A DNA stretch of 10,271 nucleotides from Betaproteobacteria bacterium (GTDB taxonomy: Bacteria > Pseudomonadota > Gammaproteobacteria > Burkholderiales > Burkholderiaceae_E): positions 1-10,271 of the forward strand of contig VGHV01000060.1 of assembly GCA_016868095.1 (NCBI GenBank), in the 5' to 3' direction. Made by a program: the position numbers and the translations under genes. The notes beneath the pieces are model-generated. The model was not told where the DNA came from. It worked only from the letters and a program-made list of their open reading frames with translations, and made no database searches. This document shows positions 1 through 6,009 of the stretch, piece after piece; positions within the stretch are counted from its first letter, which is position 1; each line of letters begins with the position of its first letter.

Positions 1-311
1 CTGGTGGCGTAGAAGGCGAAGCCAAGAAATCAATGGAAGATTTTGGCAAGAAGTTTAAGGCTAAATTCAACGCGGACGTGCAGCTTTATGCCCCCTATGT
101 ATACGACGCGGTCAATGTCATGGTTGCGGCCATGCAAAAGGCTAACTCGACCGAGCCTGCGAAGTTCTTGCCAGTGCTTGCAGCCACTGAGGGCTACAAG
201 GGCGTGACCGGCACTATTGCATTTGACCAGAAGGGCGATATCAAAAATGGAGCACTCACACTTTATACCTATAAAGCGGGCAAGCGCGACCAATTGGCAG
301 TTGTTCGCTGA
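1..311 (+). CDS. C-terminal part of branched-chain amino acid-type ABC transporter substrate-binding protein (5' truncated by window)
   Basis: The reading frame is open from position 3 and ends with TGA at 309-311, giving 102 residues of a protein whose beginning lies outside the window. The sequence matches the C-terminal lobe of LivK/Leu-Ile-Val-binding proteins (periplasmic-binding fold type I): an aromatic YAPYVYDAVNVM segment, then GVTGTIAFDQKGD and a final LYTYKAGK strand, all typical of that family's end. Such proteins sit in the periplasm and deliver amino acids or other small organic solutes to an ABC permease; family members bind many ligands, so the substrate cannot be named. The ATG at 33 is internal, not the true start. 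The stop codon overlaps the start of the next gene by one base, so the two are probably cotranscribed and translationally coupled. Confidence 0.88.
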   Translation, partial: GGVEGEAKKSMEDFGKKFKAKFNADVQLYAPYVYDAVNVMVAAMQKANSTEPAKFLPVLAATEGYKGVTGTIAFDQKGDIKNGALTLYTYKAGKRDQLAVVR

Positions 312-982
312 TGTCAAAGACCGCTTCACAAGCTGGGGAATCTCTGAAGGCCTTGTTTGAAGCGAACAAAGCCTGGGCGCAACGAATGGAATCCGAGCGC
401 CCAGGCTTTTTCAAGCGGCTGCAGTCGCAACAACATCCACGCTATATGTGGATTGGTTGCTCAGACAGCCGTGTGCCTGCCAATCAGATTACTGGGCTCG
501 AGCCCGGTGAAGTTTTTGTTCACCGCAACGTCGCCAATTTAGTGGTGCATTCCGATCTAAATGCTTTATCAACCGTGCAATTCGCCGTGGAAAGACTCGG
601 CGTTGAACATGTCATCGTCGTGGGCCATTATGGCTGCTCGGGTGTCCTGGCCGCGCTCGAGTCGGCACGCATCGGGCTCGCTGATAATTGGTTAAGACAT
701 ATCCAGGATGTTCGCGATCGCCACCAGGACTTGTTAGAGCGTGTGCAATCCTCATCGCGCCACGACCGGCTGGTCGAGTTAAATGTGATTGAGCAGGTTC
801 GCCACGTCGGTCAAAGCACGGTGGTGCTTGATGCCTGGGCCAGAGGCCATCAGCTCAGCCTCCACGGATGGGTGTATGGCATCGGCGACGGATTGTTACA
901 AGATATGGAAATTTCAGCTAGTGATTCCAACATGCTCAGCCAGGCTTATGCTCGGGCGCTGTCGAGGATCGCTCAGCTTTAA
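311..982 (+). CDS. can: Beta-class carbonic anhydrase
   Basis: This 223-residue protein should catalyse reversible hydration of CO2 to bicarbonate in the cytoplasm. The zinc site of beta-carbonic anhydrases is complete: Cys50 and Asp52 in the CSDSRVP motif, with Arg54 as the Asp partner, and His106 and Cys109 in GHYGCSG. Spacing matches E. coli Can with an offset of eight residues, and the length is normal. The start overlaps the previous stop as TGATG and has no clear Shine-Dalgarno sequence, which fits translational coupling to the binding-protein gene. The last 47 bases overlap the end of the convergent transporter gene. Carbonic anhydrase can supply bicarbonate to biotin carboxylases such as those of leucine breakdown, so linkage to an amino-acid binding protein is suggestive, though this is inference. 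The family call is very secure. Confidence 0.95.
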   Translation: MSKTASQAGESLKALFEANKAWAQRMESERPGFFKRLQSQQHPRYMWIGCSDSRVPANQITGLEPGEVFVHRNVANLVVHSDLNALSTVQFAVERLGVEHVIVVGHYGCSGVLAALESARIGLADNWLRHIQDVRDRHQDLLERVQSSSRHDRLVELNVIEQVRHVGQSTVVLDAWARGHQLSLHGWVYGIGDGLLQDMEISASDSNMLSQAYARALSRIAQL

Positions 983-1823
983 GTCCCACGTAAAGCCCTG
1001 CAGCAATAATCAATGAGGCACCAAGCCAGGTAAAGCGATCGGGCAAATCGCCAAACATCCAATAGCCGACTGCAACCGAGCCCACCATTTGCCAGTAATG
1101 AAAAGGGGATACAAAGTTTGCAGGCGCATAAGTCATGGCACGAGCAACGCAATAGTGCCCCAAGGCACCCAGAGCCCCCAAACTGCAAAGTAAGAGCACA
1201 TCGAGCCAGCTTGCCGGATCGGTCCAGAACCAGGGCACGATCAGACTGAGAATCACCGAACCGACCAAGGCCGAGTAAACCACCGAGGTCTCAGGTTGAT
1301 CGATGCCTGCAACCTTCCGAGTAAGCAACTGATAAATCGCATAACAGCTCGCGCTCCCCACAATCAATAGTGAGGCCCATTGAAATACCGATGTTCCAGG
1401 TCTTATGACTATCAGGACGCCGACAAAGCCGACAACCACGGCGATGACGCGCGTGAGCGTTACTTTTTCACCAAGTAAAGGCCCGGCAAGCAGGACAACA
1501 ATAAGTGGGGCGATAAACGATATCGAAGCGGCTTGTGCAATCGAAATAAATTTGAGTGCAGAAAAAAACATAAAGGTTGAAGAGAGCAACATGCAAGATC
1601 GCAAAAACTGAATCTTGGGTCGCTTGGTTACCAGGACTTGCGGCCCATAACGGGGAAGCAAGACCGCCAACACAAGCAGCAAGTGGCTGAGCGTGCGCGC
1701 CCAAACCACTTGTTCTGAGCTATAGCTTGCACTCATCAACTTGGCTAAACCATTCATGACCGGAAAAAAACTGCTGGCCAGGCACATGAATAAAATGCCA
1801 AGCCATGGGCGATAGGCCTGCAT
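936..1823 (-). CDS. EamA/DMT-superfamily transporter
   Basis: A 295-residue, very hydrophobic protein with about ten predicted membrane segments arranged as two EamA-type halves, the usual size and layout of the drug/metabolite transporter superfamily. Typical marks are the N-terminal FFPVMNGLAKLM region, the conserved loop SFIAPLIVVLLAGPLLGEKV around the end of the first half, and a related FVSPFHYWQMVGSVAVGYWMFGD stretch in the second half. It belongs in the inner membrane; most characterised relatives export amino acids or other small metabolites, but the substrate cannot be told. Its ATG lies 2 nt after the nuclease stop and lacks a strong Shine-Dalgarno sequence, so it is probably translated by coupling. 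The hydrophilic C-terminal tail (about 14 residues) overlaps the carbonic anhydrase gene from the other strand. Confidence 0.88.
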   Translation of the reverse strand: MQAYRPWLGILFMCLASSFFPVMNGLAKLMSASYSSEQVVWARTLSHLLLVLAVLLPRYGPQVLVTKRPKIQFLRSCMLLSSTFMFFSALKFISIAQAASISFIAPLIVVLLAGPLLGEKVTLTRVIAVVVGFVGVLIVIRPGTSVFQWASLLIVGSASCYAIYQLLTRKVAGIDQPETSVVYSALVGSVILSLIVPWFWTDPASWLDVLLLCSLGALGALGHYCVARAMTYAPANFVSPFHYWQMVGSVAVGYWMFGDLPDRFTWLGASLIIAAGLYVGLKAERSSTAPEHKPG

Positions 1824-1825
1824 AA

Positions 1826-2608
1826 CTAGCGCAAAGCCGCCAGTTGATTGATGGTGTCAGCCAGACGACGACTTGCGAGCGCAAGCCGCGTCACGACGGT
1901 CGCTCGGTGTTGTTGAACATAGGCTTGGTCGACTTCCCGACCGCTAGGGTAAAAGCCTTCTTGAAGGACAATCCTGCATGATTCGAGCGCCCATTGCTCA
2001 ACCTCGCCCGGCTTTTCTCCCGCGTGCTTTTTCATTTGCTGTTGCACGTCGCGCTCAACGGCCGATATGCCGCCATCGGCCTGTCTAATTAGGATACTGT
2101 CCCAAAAGGCATGCAAATTGCTGCCACGGCCAAATGCCTGGAGCTGAAAACGATTACCGCCTCGGTCCTCGCCCCAGGCAGCGTGCAAAGGTTGATGAAC
2201 ATCGGAGAGCAAATGAACAATGAACTTAAAAGCTTTTAATTGCTCTTTAGGATCGTTGGATGTTTTGAAAAGCTTTAACTGCAAAGGAAGTGCCTCAATC
2301 ACACAGTTGCCGTCGGGACAATCTCGCGCTTGAACATACTTGCATTCGCCTTTGGGGAAGTTCACGTAATGCCATGTTGAGCTTGGAAACTCACGATGCT
2401 TGTCTGCCCAGGTTGAAATGCTTTCTAAGCTTGCAGCTTCTTCTTGCGCGAGCAAGCTGCTGAGCATCTTTCGCGCTTGATCCGATAACAAGCTTTGAGC
2501 CTGTCGAGCAATCAATTCATGGGCCTCAAAGCCCCAAGCCTTTGCCTCCACCGAGAAAACACCAACAAAAACAATCAGGAAGGCAAACCATAAAGTATGT
2601 AAATGCAT
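1826..2608 (-). CDS. Secreted S1/P1-type zinc-dependent nuclease
   Basis: A 260-residue member of the S1/P1 nuclease family, which hydrolyses single-stranded DNA and RNA and often 3'-nucleotides using three zinc ions. An N-terminal signal peptide (residues 1-24, hydrophobic FAFLIVFVGVF, cleavage after AKA) would leave Trp25 as the mature N-terminus, which in P1 is itself a zinc ligand. All nine expected ligands are visible: Trp25, His30, Asp69, His80, His132, Asp136, His142, His166 and Asp170. Three cysteines (89, 97, 102) could form disulfides in the periplasm. The ATG at 2608 is preferred because the frame's upstream start is a TTG at 2644 that would put 12 charged residues ahead of the signal peptide. 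It is divergent from the dehydrogenase gene and heads a probable two-gene operon with the transporter. Likely role: nucleic-acid scavenging or nucleotide turnover. Confidence 0.92.
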   Translation of the reverse strand: MHLHTLWFAFLIVFVGVFSVEAKAWGFEAHELIARQAQSLLSDQARKMLSSLLAQEEAASLESISTWADKHREFPSSTWHYVNFPKGECKYVQARDCPDGNCVIEALPLQLKLFKTSNDPKEQLKAFKFIVHLLSDVHQPLHAAWGEDRGGNRFQLQAFGRGSNLHAFWDSILIRQADGGISAVERDVQQQMKKHAGEKPGEVEQWALESCRIVLQEGFYPSGREVDQAYVQQHRATVVTRLALASRRLADTINQLAALR

Positions 2609-2662
2609 CGTGACATCTTCTTCAGAAAATGAGCTTAGGTCCAATCGGATCGTTCCACGTAT

Positions 2663-2708
2663 TGCATACTTTACCCTTGCTGCGGTATGCAGCTGGCCCG
2701 AGAGCTGC
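2663..2708. promoter_or_regulatory. Inverted repeats in divergent intergenic region (possible operator and weak promoter)
   Basis: TGCATAC (2663-2669) and GTATGCA (2685-2691) form a perfect 7-bp inverted repeat with a 15-bp spacer, so the half-site centres are 22 bp apart, about two helical turns. A second perfect inverted repeat, GCAGCT (2689-2694) with AGCTGC (2703-2708), partly overlaps it. The region lies between the divergent nuclease and dehydrogenase genes. A weak sigma70-like pair (TTGCAT at 2662, TATGCA at 2686, spacer 18) coincides with the first repeat and would drive the plus-strand gene. An operator role is inferred only from position and symmetry. Confidence 0.3.
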
Positions 2709-2741
2709 GATGATGGAATTTAAATCCGCTTTCATAACAAC

Positions 2742-2745
2742 GAGG
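2742..2745 (+). promoter_or_regulatory. Ribosome binding site deciding the start of the short-chain dehydrogenase
   Basis: GAGG lies six bases before the ATG at 2752. The longer frame opening at 2629 would add 41 residues that do not belong to the Rossmann fold, so this site supports the downstream start. Confidence 0.6.
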
Positions 2746-2751
2746 TCATCC

Positions 2752-3570
2752 ATGCAAGTCAATGAGCGATCGGTGGTAGTGACAGGGGCCGCCTCAGGCA
2801 TTGGTAAAGCGATGGCTTTACGATTTGCCAGAGAAGGTGCCAGAGCGATTGTGCTGGCCGACCAGCAAGCGGAAAAGCTCGATCCGATTGCCGAGGCAAT
2901 CGGTCAAATGGGCGTTGAGTGCTTAGCCCTTGCATGCGATGTCGCTCAAGAGTCGGATATCCAATCGCTCGTCGCCCAAGCCCATGCTCGATTTGGAGCG
3001 ATCGATGTTTTTTGCTCGAATGCAGGCATCGTGCGCGAGGGCGACGAAGAGAGCAGCGATGAGCTTTGGCACATGAATATGCAAATTCACGTCATGGCTC
3101 ATATTTACGCCGCACGTGCCGTGGTCCCAATCATGCTCAAACAGGGTGGAGGCTACTTGGTACAAACAGCATCGGCCGCAGGCCTTTTGACCTCGCTGAA
3201 TTCAGCAACCTATGCCGTGAGTAAGCATGCCGCAATCGCCTTTGCCGAATGGTTAGCGATTCGGTATGGCGACCAGGGTATCAAGGTATCGGTACTATGC
3301 CCACAGGGCGTCAAGACCGCCATGACAGCCGGACGCGAAAGTGCAGCGATTGCTGTTGATGGCATGCTTGAGGCTGACGAGGTCGCTGCTTGCGTGGTTG
3401 ATGCCATGGCGGCCGAGCGCTTCTTAATCCTGCCACACCCAAAGGTTTTGGATTATTTTCAGCGCAAAGCATCGGACTATGACCGCTGGCTCAGCGGGAT
3501 GCGCCGCTTCGCTTCACCAACAGCAAGCCCAAAGCAATCGCCGTACAAGCCATCGCAAGCCACTGAGTAA
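2752..3570 (+). CDS. Short-chain dehydrogenase/reductase (classical SDR)
   Basis: A 272-residue NAD(P)-dependent oxidoreductase with a Rossmann fold. The cofactor motif TGAASGIG is at residues 11-18, Asp37 at the end of the second strand suggests NAD(H), CDV at 62-64 and SNAG at 89-92 are standard, and the catalytic Ser141, Tyr154 and Lys158 (YAVSK) are present. The usual tetrad Asn, expected seven residues after Trp106, is His113; His at this place also occurs in the dehydrogenase unit of peroxisomal multifunctional enzyme 2, so activity is plausible. The ATG at 2752 has a good ribosome site and begins just before the first beta strand. The last roughly 20 residues are rich in Pro, Ser, Gln and Lys and are read from DNA antisense to the end of the convergent transporter gene. 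Substrate unknown; neighbouring crotonases suggest a hydroxyacyl or alcohol substrate, by inference only. Confidence 0.9.
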   Translation: MQVNERSVVVTGAASGIGKAMALRFAREGARAIVLADQQAEKLDPIAEAIGQMGVECLALACDVAQESDIQSLVAQAHARFGAIDVFCSNAGIVREGDEESSDELWHMNMQIHVMAHIYAARAVVPIMLKQGGGYLVQTASAAGLLTSLNSATYAVSKHAAIAFAEWLAIRYGDQGIKVSVLCPQGVKTAMTAGRESAAIAVDGMLEADEVAACVVDAMAAERFLILPHPKVLDYFQRKASDYDRWLSGMRRFASPTASPKQSPYKPSQATE

Positions 3571-4411
3571 GGCCTAAGGGTTCACCATGCATGAGTGCGC
3601 CTGAGACCATGGCTACCATCGGTACTGCGATCGCAGACAGCCCTGCCACCTGGGTTGGCAGCAAGCCAACAATGGCGATCCAGCATACGTTACCGATCAG
3701 GATCGGCACTAAAGTGATATAAGCAATAACGACCAAGGACTGCGTGCTTGGCACAAACCACTGCCAATCACCAAACCAGGCTGCCCCGATGGAACAAGGC
3801 AGCGCAGTGATCAGCAATTGCCAGCCCGTAAGTACCGAGGCAGATACGGCAACCGATCCGCGTTTAAGAACAATCGTACCAAGCGCCCATCCAGCCCCCC
3901 CGGTTAAACCGAGAACAAAACCAAGGGGTGCATCGGCGTAGTCTCGAAAGCTTGGCACCATCAACAAGGCCACGCCACTTGCGCCAAATGCTAGTGCAAT
4001 AAGCATTCTGCCTCGCAAAGGCTCGCGATAAAAAAGCCAGCCAAACAAGGCTGCCCACAAAGGCATGGTAAAGCCAAGAACCGAAGCCTGCCCTGAAGGT
4101 AATAGGACAGCCGAGTAGGTACTTGTGATGTTCCATATCACCATATATAAAAAGCATGACAACACCACAACAGGCCAGTGTCGTCTCTCTATGCGGATTG
4201 ACTGACCTCGAAGCCTGACGTAGGCCAGTAGCAAAAACCCCGCGGTCAGGCAAGAAAGGCTACGGAAAGTCCAAACCGAAACCTCTTTGACCGCTAGCGA
4301 AAACAAGGGCCAGTTGGTACCCCACACCAGGGTGAGTACCAACAGCAAAATAAGTGCACGCGGTGGGATTTGGTTAGTTCGTTGGCTTGCGGCGTTATTT
4401 TCGGAGTGCAT
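3491..4411 (-). CDS. EamA/DMT-superfamily transporter (second copy, different subgroup)
   Basis: A 306-residue inner-membrane protein with about ten membrane segments in two EamA repeats. Family marks are LVLTLVWGTNWPLF in the first segment, the loop GFTMPLWAALFGWLFYREPL closing the first repeat, and the matching AIAVPMVAMVSGALMHGEPL near the end. It is probably an exporter of small metabolites; the substrate is not predictable. The ATG at 4411 is chosen over the in-frame start at 4486 because AAGGG lies just upstream and the extra 25 residues are basic and non-conserved. This start overlaps the preceding crotonase gene by 17 bp, indicating translational coupling, and makes it the last gene of the 5962-3491 operon. 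It is only distantly similar by eye to the transporter at 936-1823. Its 3' end overlaps the dehydrogenase gene by 80 bp. Confidence 0.88.
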   Translation of the reverse strand: MHSENNAASQRTNQIPPRALILLLVLTLVWGTNWPLFSLAVKEVSVWTFRSLSCLTAGFLLLAYVRLRGQSIRIERRHWPVVVLSCFLYMVIWNITSTYSAVLLPSGQASVLGFTMPLWAALFGWLFYREPLRGRMLIALAFGASGVALLMVPSFRDYADAPLGFVLGLTGGAGWALGTIVLKRGSVAVSASVLTGWQLLITALPCSIGAAWFGDWQWFVPSTQSLVVIAYITLVPILIGNVCWIAIVGLLPTQVAGLSAIAVPMVAMVSGALMHGEPLGLTQWLAMACTAIALGLLLVKRSGASR

Positions 4412-5171
4412 CGGCCCTTGCCCGTACGGACTCTTCACTGGCTGCAGCGAGCGCGATCTGATCATGCGCCATATAGCCTGCTGCATGATGCGTTATGTTG
4501 GCAACCGCTTGAACGCTTTCCTTGCTCATTCGAACAACACTTGCCGGCTTTGTTAACACTTGTTGTGCGATCTCACGAGCCAACGTCAAGGCCTCTGCCT
4601 GCTCACTAAGCCAATCAACCAGGCCAATTTCGTAGGCCTCTTGGGCGTTGATGCGTTCGCAAAGAATCGTCAATCGTTTGGTCTTTGCTGGCCCCAATAA
4701 TGCATTAAGCCGGGGTATGGTCCCCCAAGTGAGCGGAATGCCCAGCGCGATTTCAGGCAGCGACACAAAGGCGTTTCGCGCCAAAACCCGCCAGTCACAG
4801 GCCAATGAAAGCGCGAGCCCACCACCGACCGCGTAGCCCTCGATGGCAGCAATCACGATTTGCGGCATCGACTCCCAGGCCTGGCACATACGAAATCCGA
4901 GTGATGCAATTTCACGTCGCTCAATCAGTGGCTTTTCAGTCTGCGCCCAGGCTTGCGCATCGTGCAAGTCAGCACCCGCCGAGAAATAAGAACCTTCGCC
5001 GTGAAGAATCACCACATGCAGATCAAGCCTGTCGCTCAATTCCCTTGCGCAGCGAATCATTTCGCGCATCAGGGCCTGCGATAAGGCGTTGCGTCGTTGT
5101 GGGCGCTTCAACGTTACTTCTGCAAGGGTGCCATCGATCCTGACATCGATAAACTGAAAGGGGGTACTCAT
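4395..5171 (-). CDS. Enoyl-CoA hydratase/isomerase family protein (crotonase fold)
   Basis: A 258-residue crotonase-fold protein acting on an acyl-CoA thioester. The N-terminal KRPQRRNALS segment, the oxyanion-hole region SAGADL (residues 64-69) and the second oxyanion glycine cluster YAVGGGLALSLACD (113-126) are all typical. Aligning by eye to mitochondrial enoyl-CoA hydratase, the first catalytic glutamate (Glu144 there) is kept as Glu140 in SLPEIALGI, while the second (Glu164) seems replaced by Arg. One-glutamate crotonases include isomerases and other activities, so hydratase function is not certain. The ATG at 5171 is preferred over a GTG at 5183: it forms an ATGA overlap with the previous gene's stop and has GGAAAGG just upstream. 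It is the middle gene of a three-gene operon with another crotonase and a transporter. Confidence 0.9.
   Translation of the reverse strand: MSTPFQFIDVRIDGTLAEVTLKRPQRRNALSQALMREMIRCARELSDRLDLHVVILHGEGSYFSAGADLHDAQAWAQTEKPLIERREIASLGFRMCQAWESMPQIVIAAIEGYAVGGGLALSLACDWRVLARNAFVSLPEIALGIPLTWGTIPRLNALLGPAKTKRLTILCERINAQEAYEIGLVDWLSEQAEALTLAREIAQQVLTKPASVVRMSKESVQAVANITHHAAGYMAHDQIALAAASEESVRARADALRK
4415..4419 (-). promoter_or_regulatory. Ribosome binding site deciding the start of the second DMT transporter
   Basis: On the minus strand AAGGG lies three bases before the ATG at 4411, inside the end of the crotonase gene. It supports this start over the longer frame beginning at 4486. Confidence 0.45.
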
Positions 5172-5962
5172 CGACCTTTCCACTGTGGTGTTCTTTTTTC
5201 TAGAAAAGCATCCATGCCTTCCTTAAAGTCCTCGCTACCATAGATTTGCATCACCAGGTCGTGATCATCGGCTTGATCACCATCGACGTGGATGCGCCGC
5301 AAAGCCTCTTTGCAAGCCATCATCGTGAGGGGTGCATGTCCTGCCAACTGTTCGGCCAGCGCTCGAGCTCTTGGCATCAAATCAGCCACATTGGAGACGA
5401 CCTCGCTTAATAAGCCTATCGACAGGGCCTCTTGAGCCTCCATCAAACGCGCGGTAAAGATCAAATGTTTCACCCTTGCTGGTCCCATCAAGGCGACAAG
5501 CCTGCGAAAGTTGCTCAGTGCGAGCGTATTGCCGAGGGATCGCGCAATGGGAAAACCAAAGCGCATATCGGCCGTTGCAATCCTTAAATCGCAACATGCA
5601 GCAATCGCTGCCCCGCCGCCGGTGCATGCCCCTGCGATTGCGGCAATTAGCGGTACCGGACACTTCTCGACCGGATCTAGAACAGCCTCCATGCGCTTTT
5701 CGTAGTCAATGCCATCATGACCCGACTTAAAGGCTTTGAATTGCGAAATATCAGTCCCTGCGGCAAAGGCCTTTTCGCCTGCGCCCGTGAGGATAATCGC
5801 TCGAAGGCTTTGATCGTTTGCGGCCTGCTTGCAAAGCACCGAAAGCCGCTCGTACATATCAAAAGTGAGCGCATTTCGAGTTTGTGGACGATTAAAGGTT
5901 GCGGTCACGATCGATTCATCACGTGAGATGAGAAGATCGCCTTCAGCGTAAAGTGTCACCAT
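5168..5962 (-). CDS. Enoyl-CoA hydratase/isomerase family protein (crotonase fold, atypical active site)
   Basis: A 264-residue crotonase-fold protein, first gene of the operon. It has the conserved FNRPQTRNALT start (residues 23-33), the first oxyanion segment AAGTDI (67-72), and the second at GACTGGGAAIAACCDLRIA (111-129). In the expected position of the first catalytic glutamate it reads FGFPIARSLGN, so Ile139 replaces Glu, and the second glutamate position appears to be His. Thus both residues that hydrate the double bond in classical enoyl-CoA hydratase seem absent, although the CoA-binding scaffold is intact; a non-hydratase reaction such as thioester hydrolysis, isomerisation or dehalogenation is possible but cannot be assigned. 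Its stop overlaps the next ATG as ATGA. The start lies only 47 bp from the divergent molybdoenzyme start. Confidence 0.88.
   Translation of the reverse strand: MVTLYAEGDLLISRDESIVTATFNRPQTRNALTFDMYERLSVLCKQAANDQSLRAIILTGAGEKAFAAGTDISQFKAFKSGHDGIDYEKRMEAVLDPVEKCPVPLIAAIAGACTGGGAAIAACCDLRIATADMRFGFPIARSLGNTLALSNFRRLVALMGPARVKHLIFTARLMEAQEALSIGLLSEVVSNVADLMPRARALAEQLAGHAPLTMMACKEALRRIHVDGDQADDHDLVMQIYGSEDFKEGMDAFLEKRTPQWKGR
5175..5181 (-). promoter_or_regulatory. Ribosome binding site deciding the start of the second crotonase
   Basis: On the minus strand GGAAAGG lies three bases before the ATG at 5171. Together with the ATGA overlap with the upstream stop, it favours this ATG over the in-frame GTG at 5183. 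Confidence 0.55.
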
Positions 5963-5999
5963 GAGCTTTCTCTGCAGTTTTTGTGCACAGGATGATGCC

Positions 6000-6003
6000 A
6001 GGA
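6000..6003 (+). promoter_or_regulatory. Ribosome binding site deciding the start of the molybdopterin oxidoreductase
   Basis: AGGA lies six bases before the ATG at 6010. The earlier in-frame candidates (GTG 5983, ATG 5992 and 5995) have no well-spaced site, so 6010 is preferred. Confidence 0.45.
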
Positions 6004-6009
6004 TTAGTC

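Noticed and set aside
30..329. Minus-strand 99-residue open frame opposite the binding protein
   Set aside because: The plus-strand frame has clear family sequence; the antisense frame has none.
2609..2644. TTG start extending the S1/P1 nuclease
   Set aside because: It would place acidic residues before a clear signal peptide; the ATG at 2608 gives a standard one with cleavage just before the zinc-ligand Trp.
2629..2751. Longer N-terminus for the short-chain dehydrogenase
   Set aside because: The extra 41 residues precede a normal Rossmann start, lack family resemblance, and a well-placed GAGG supports the ATG at 2752.
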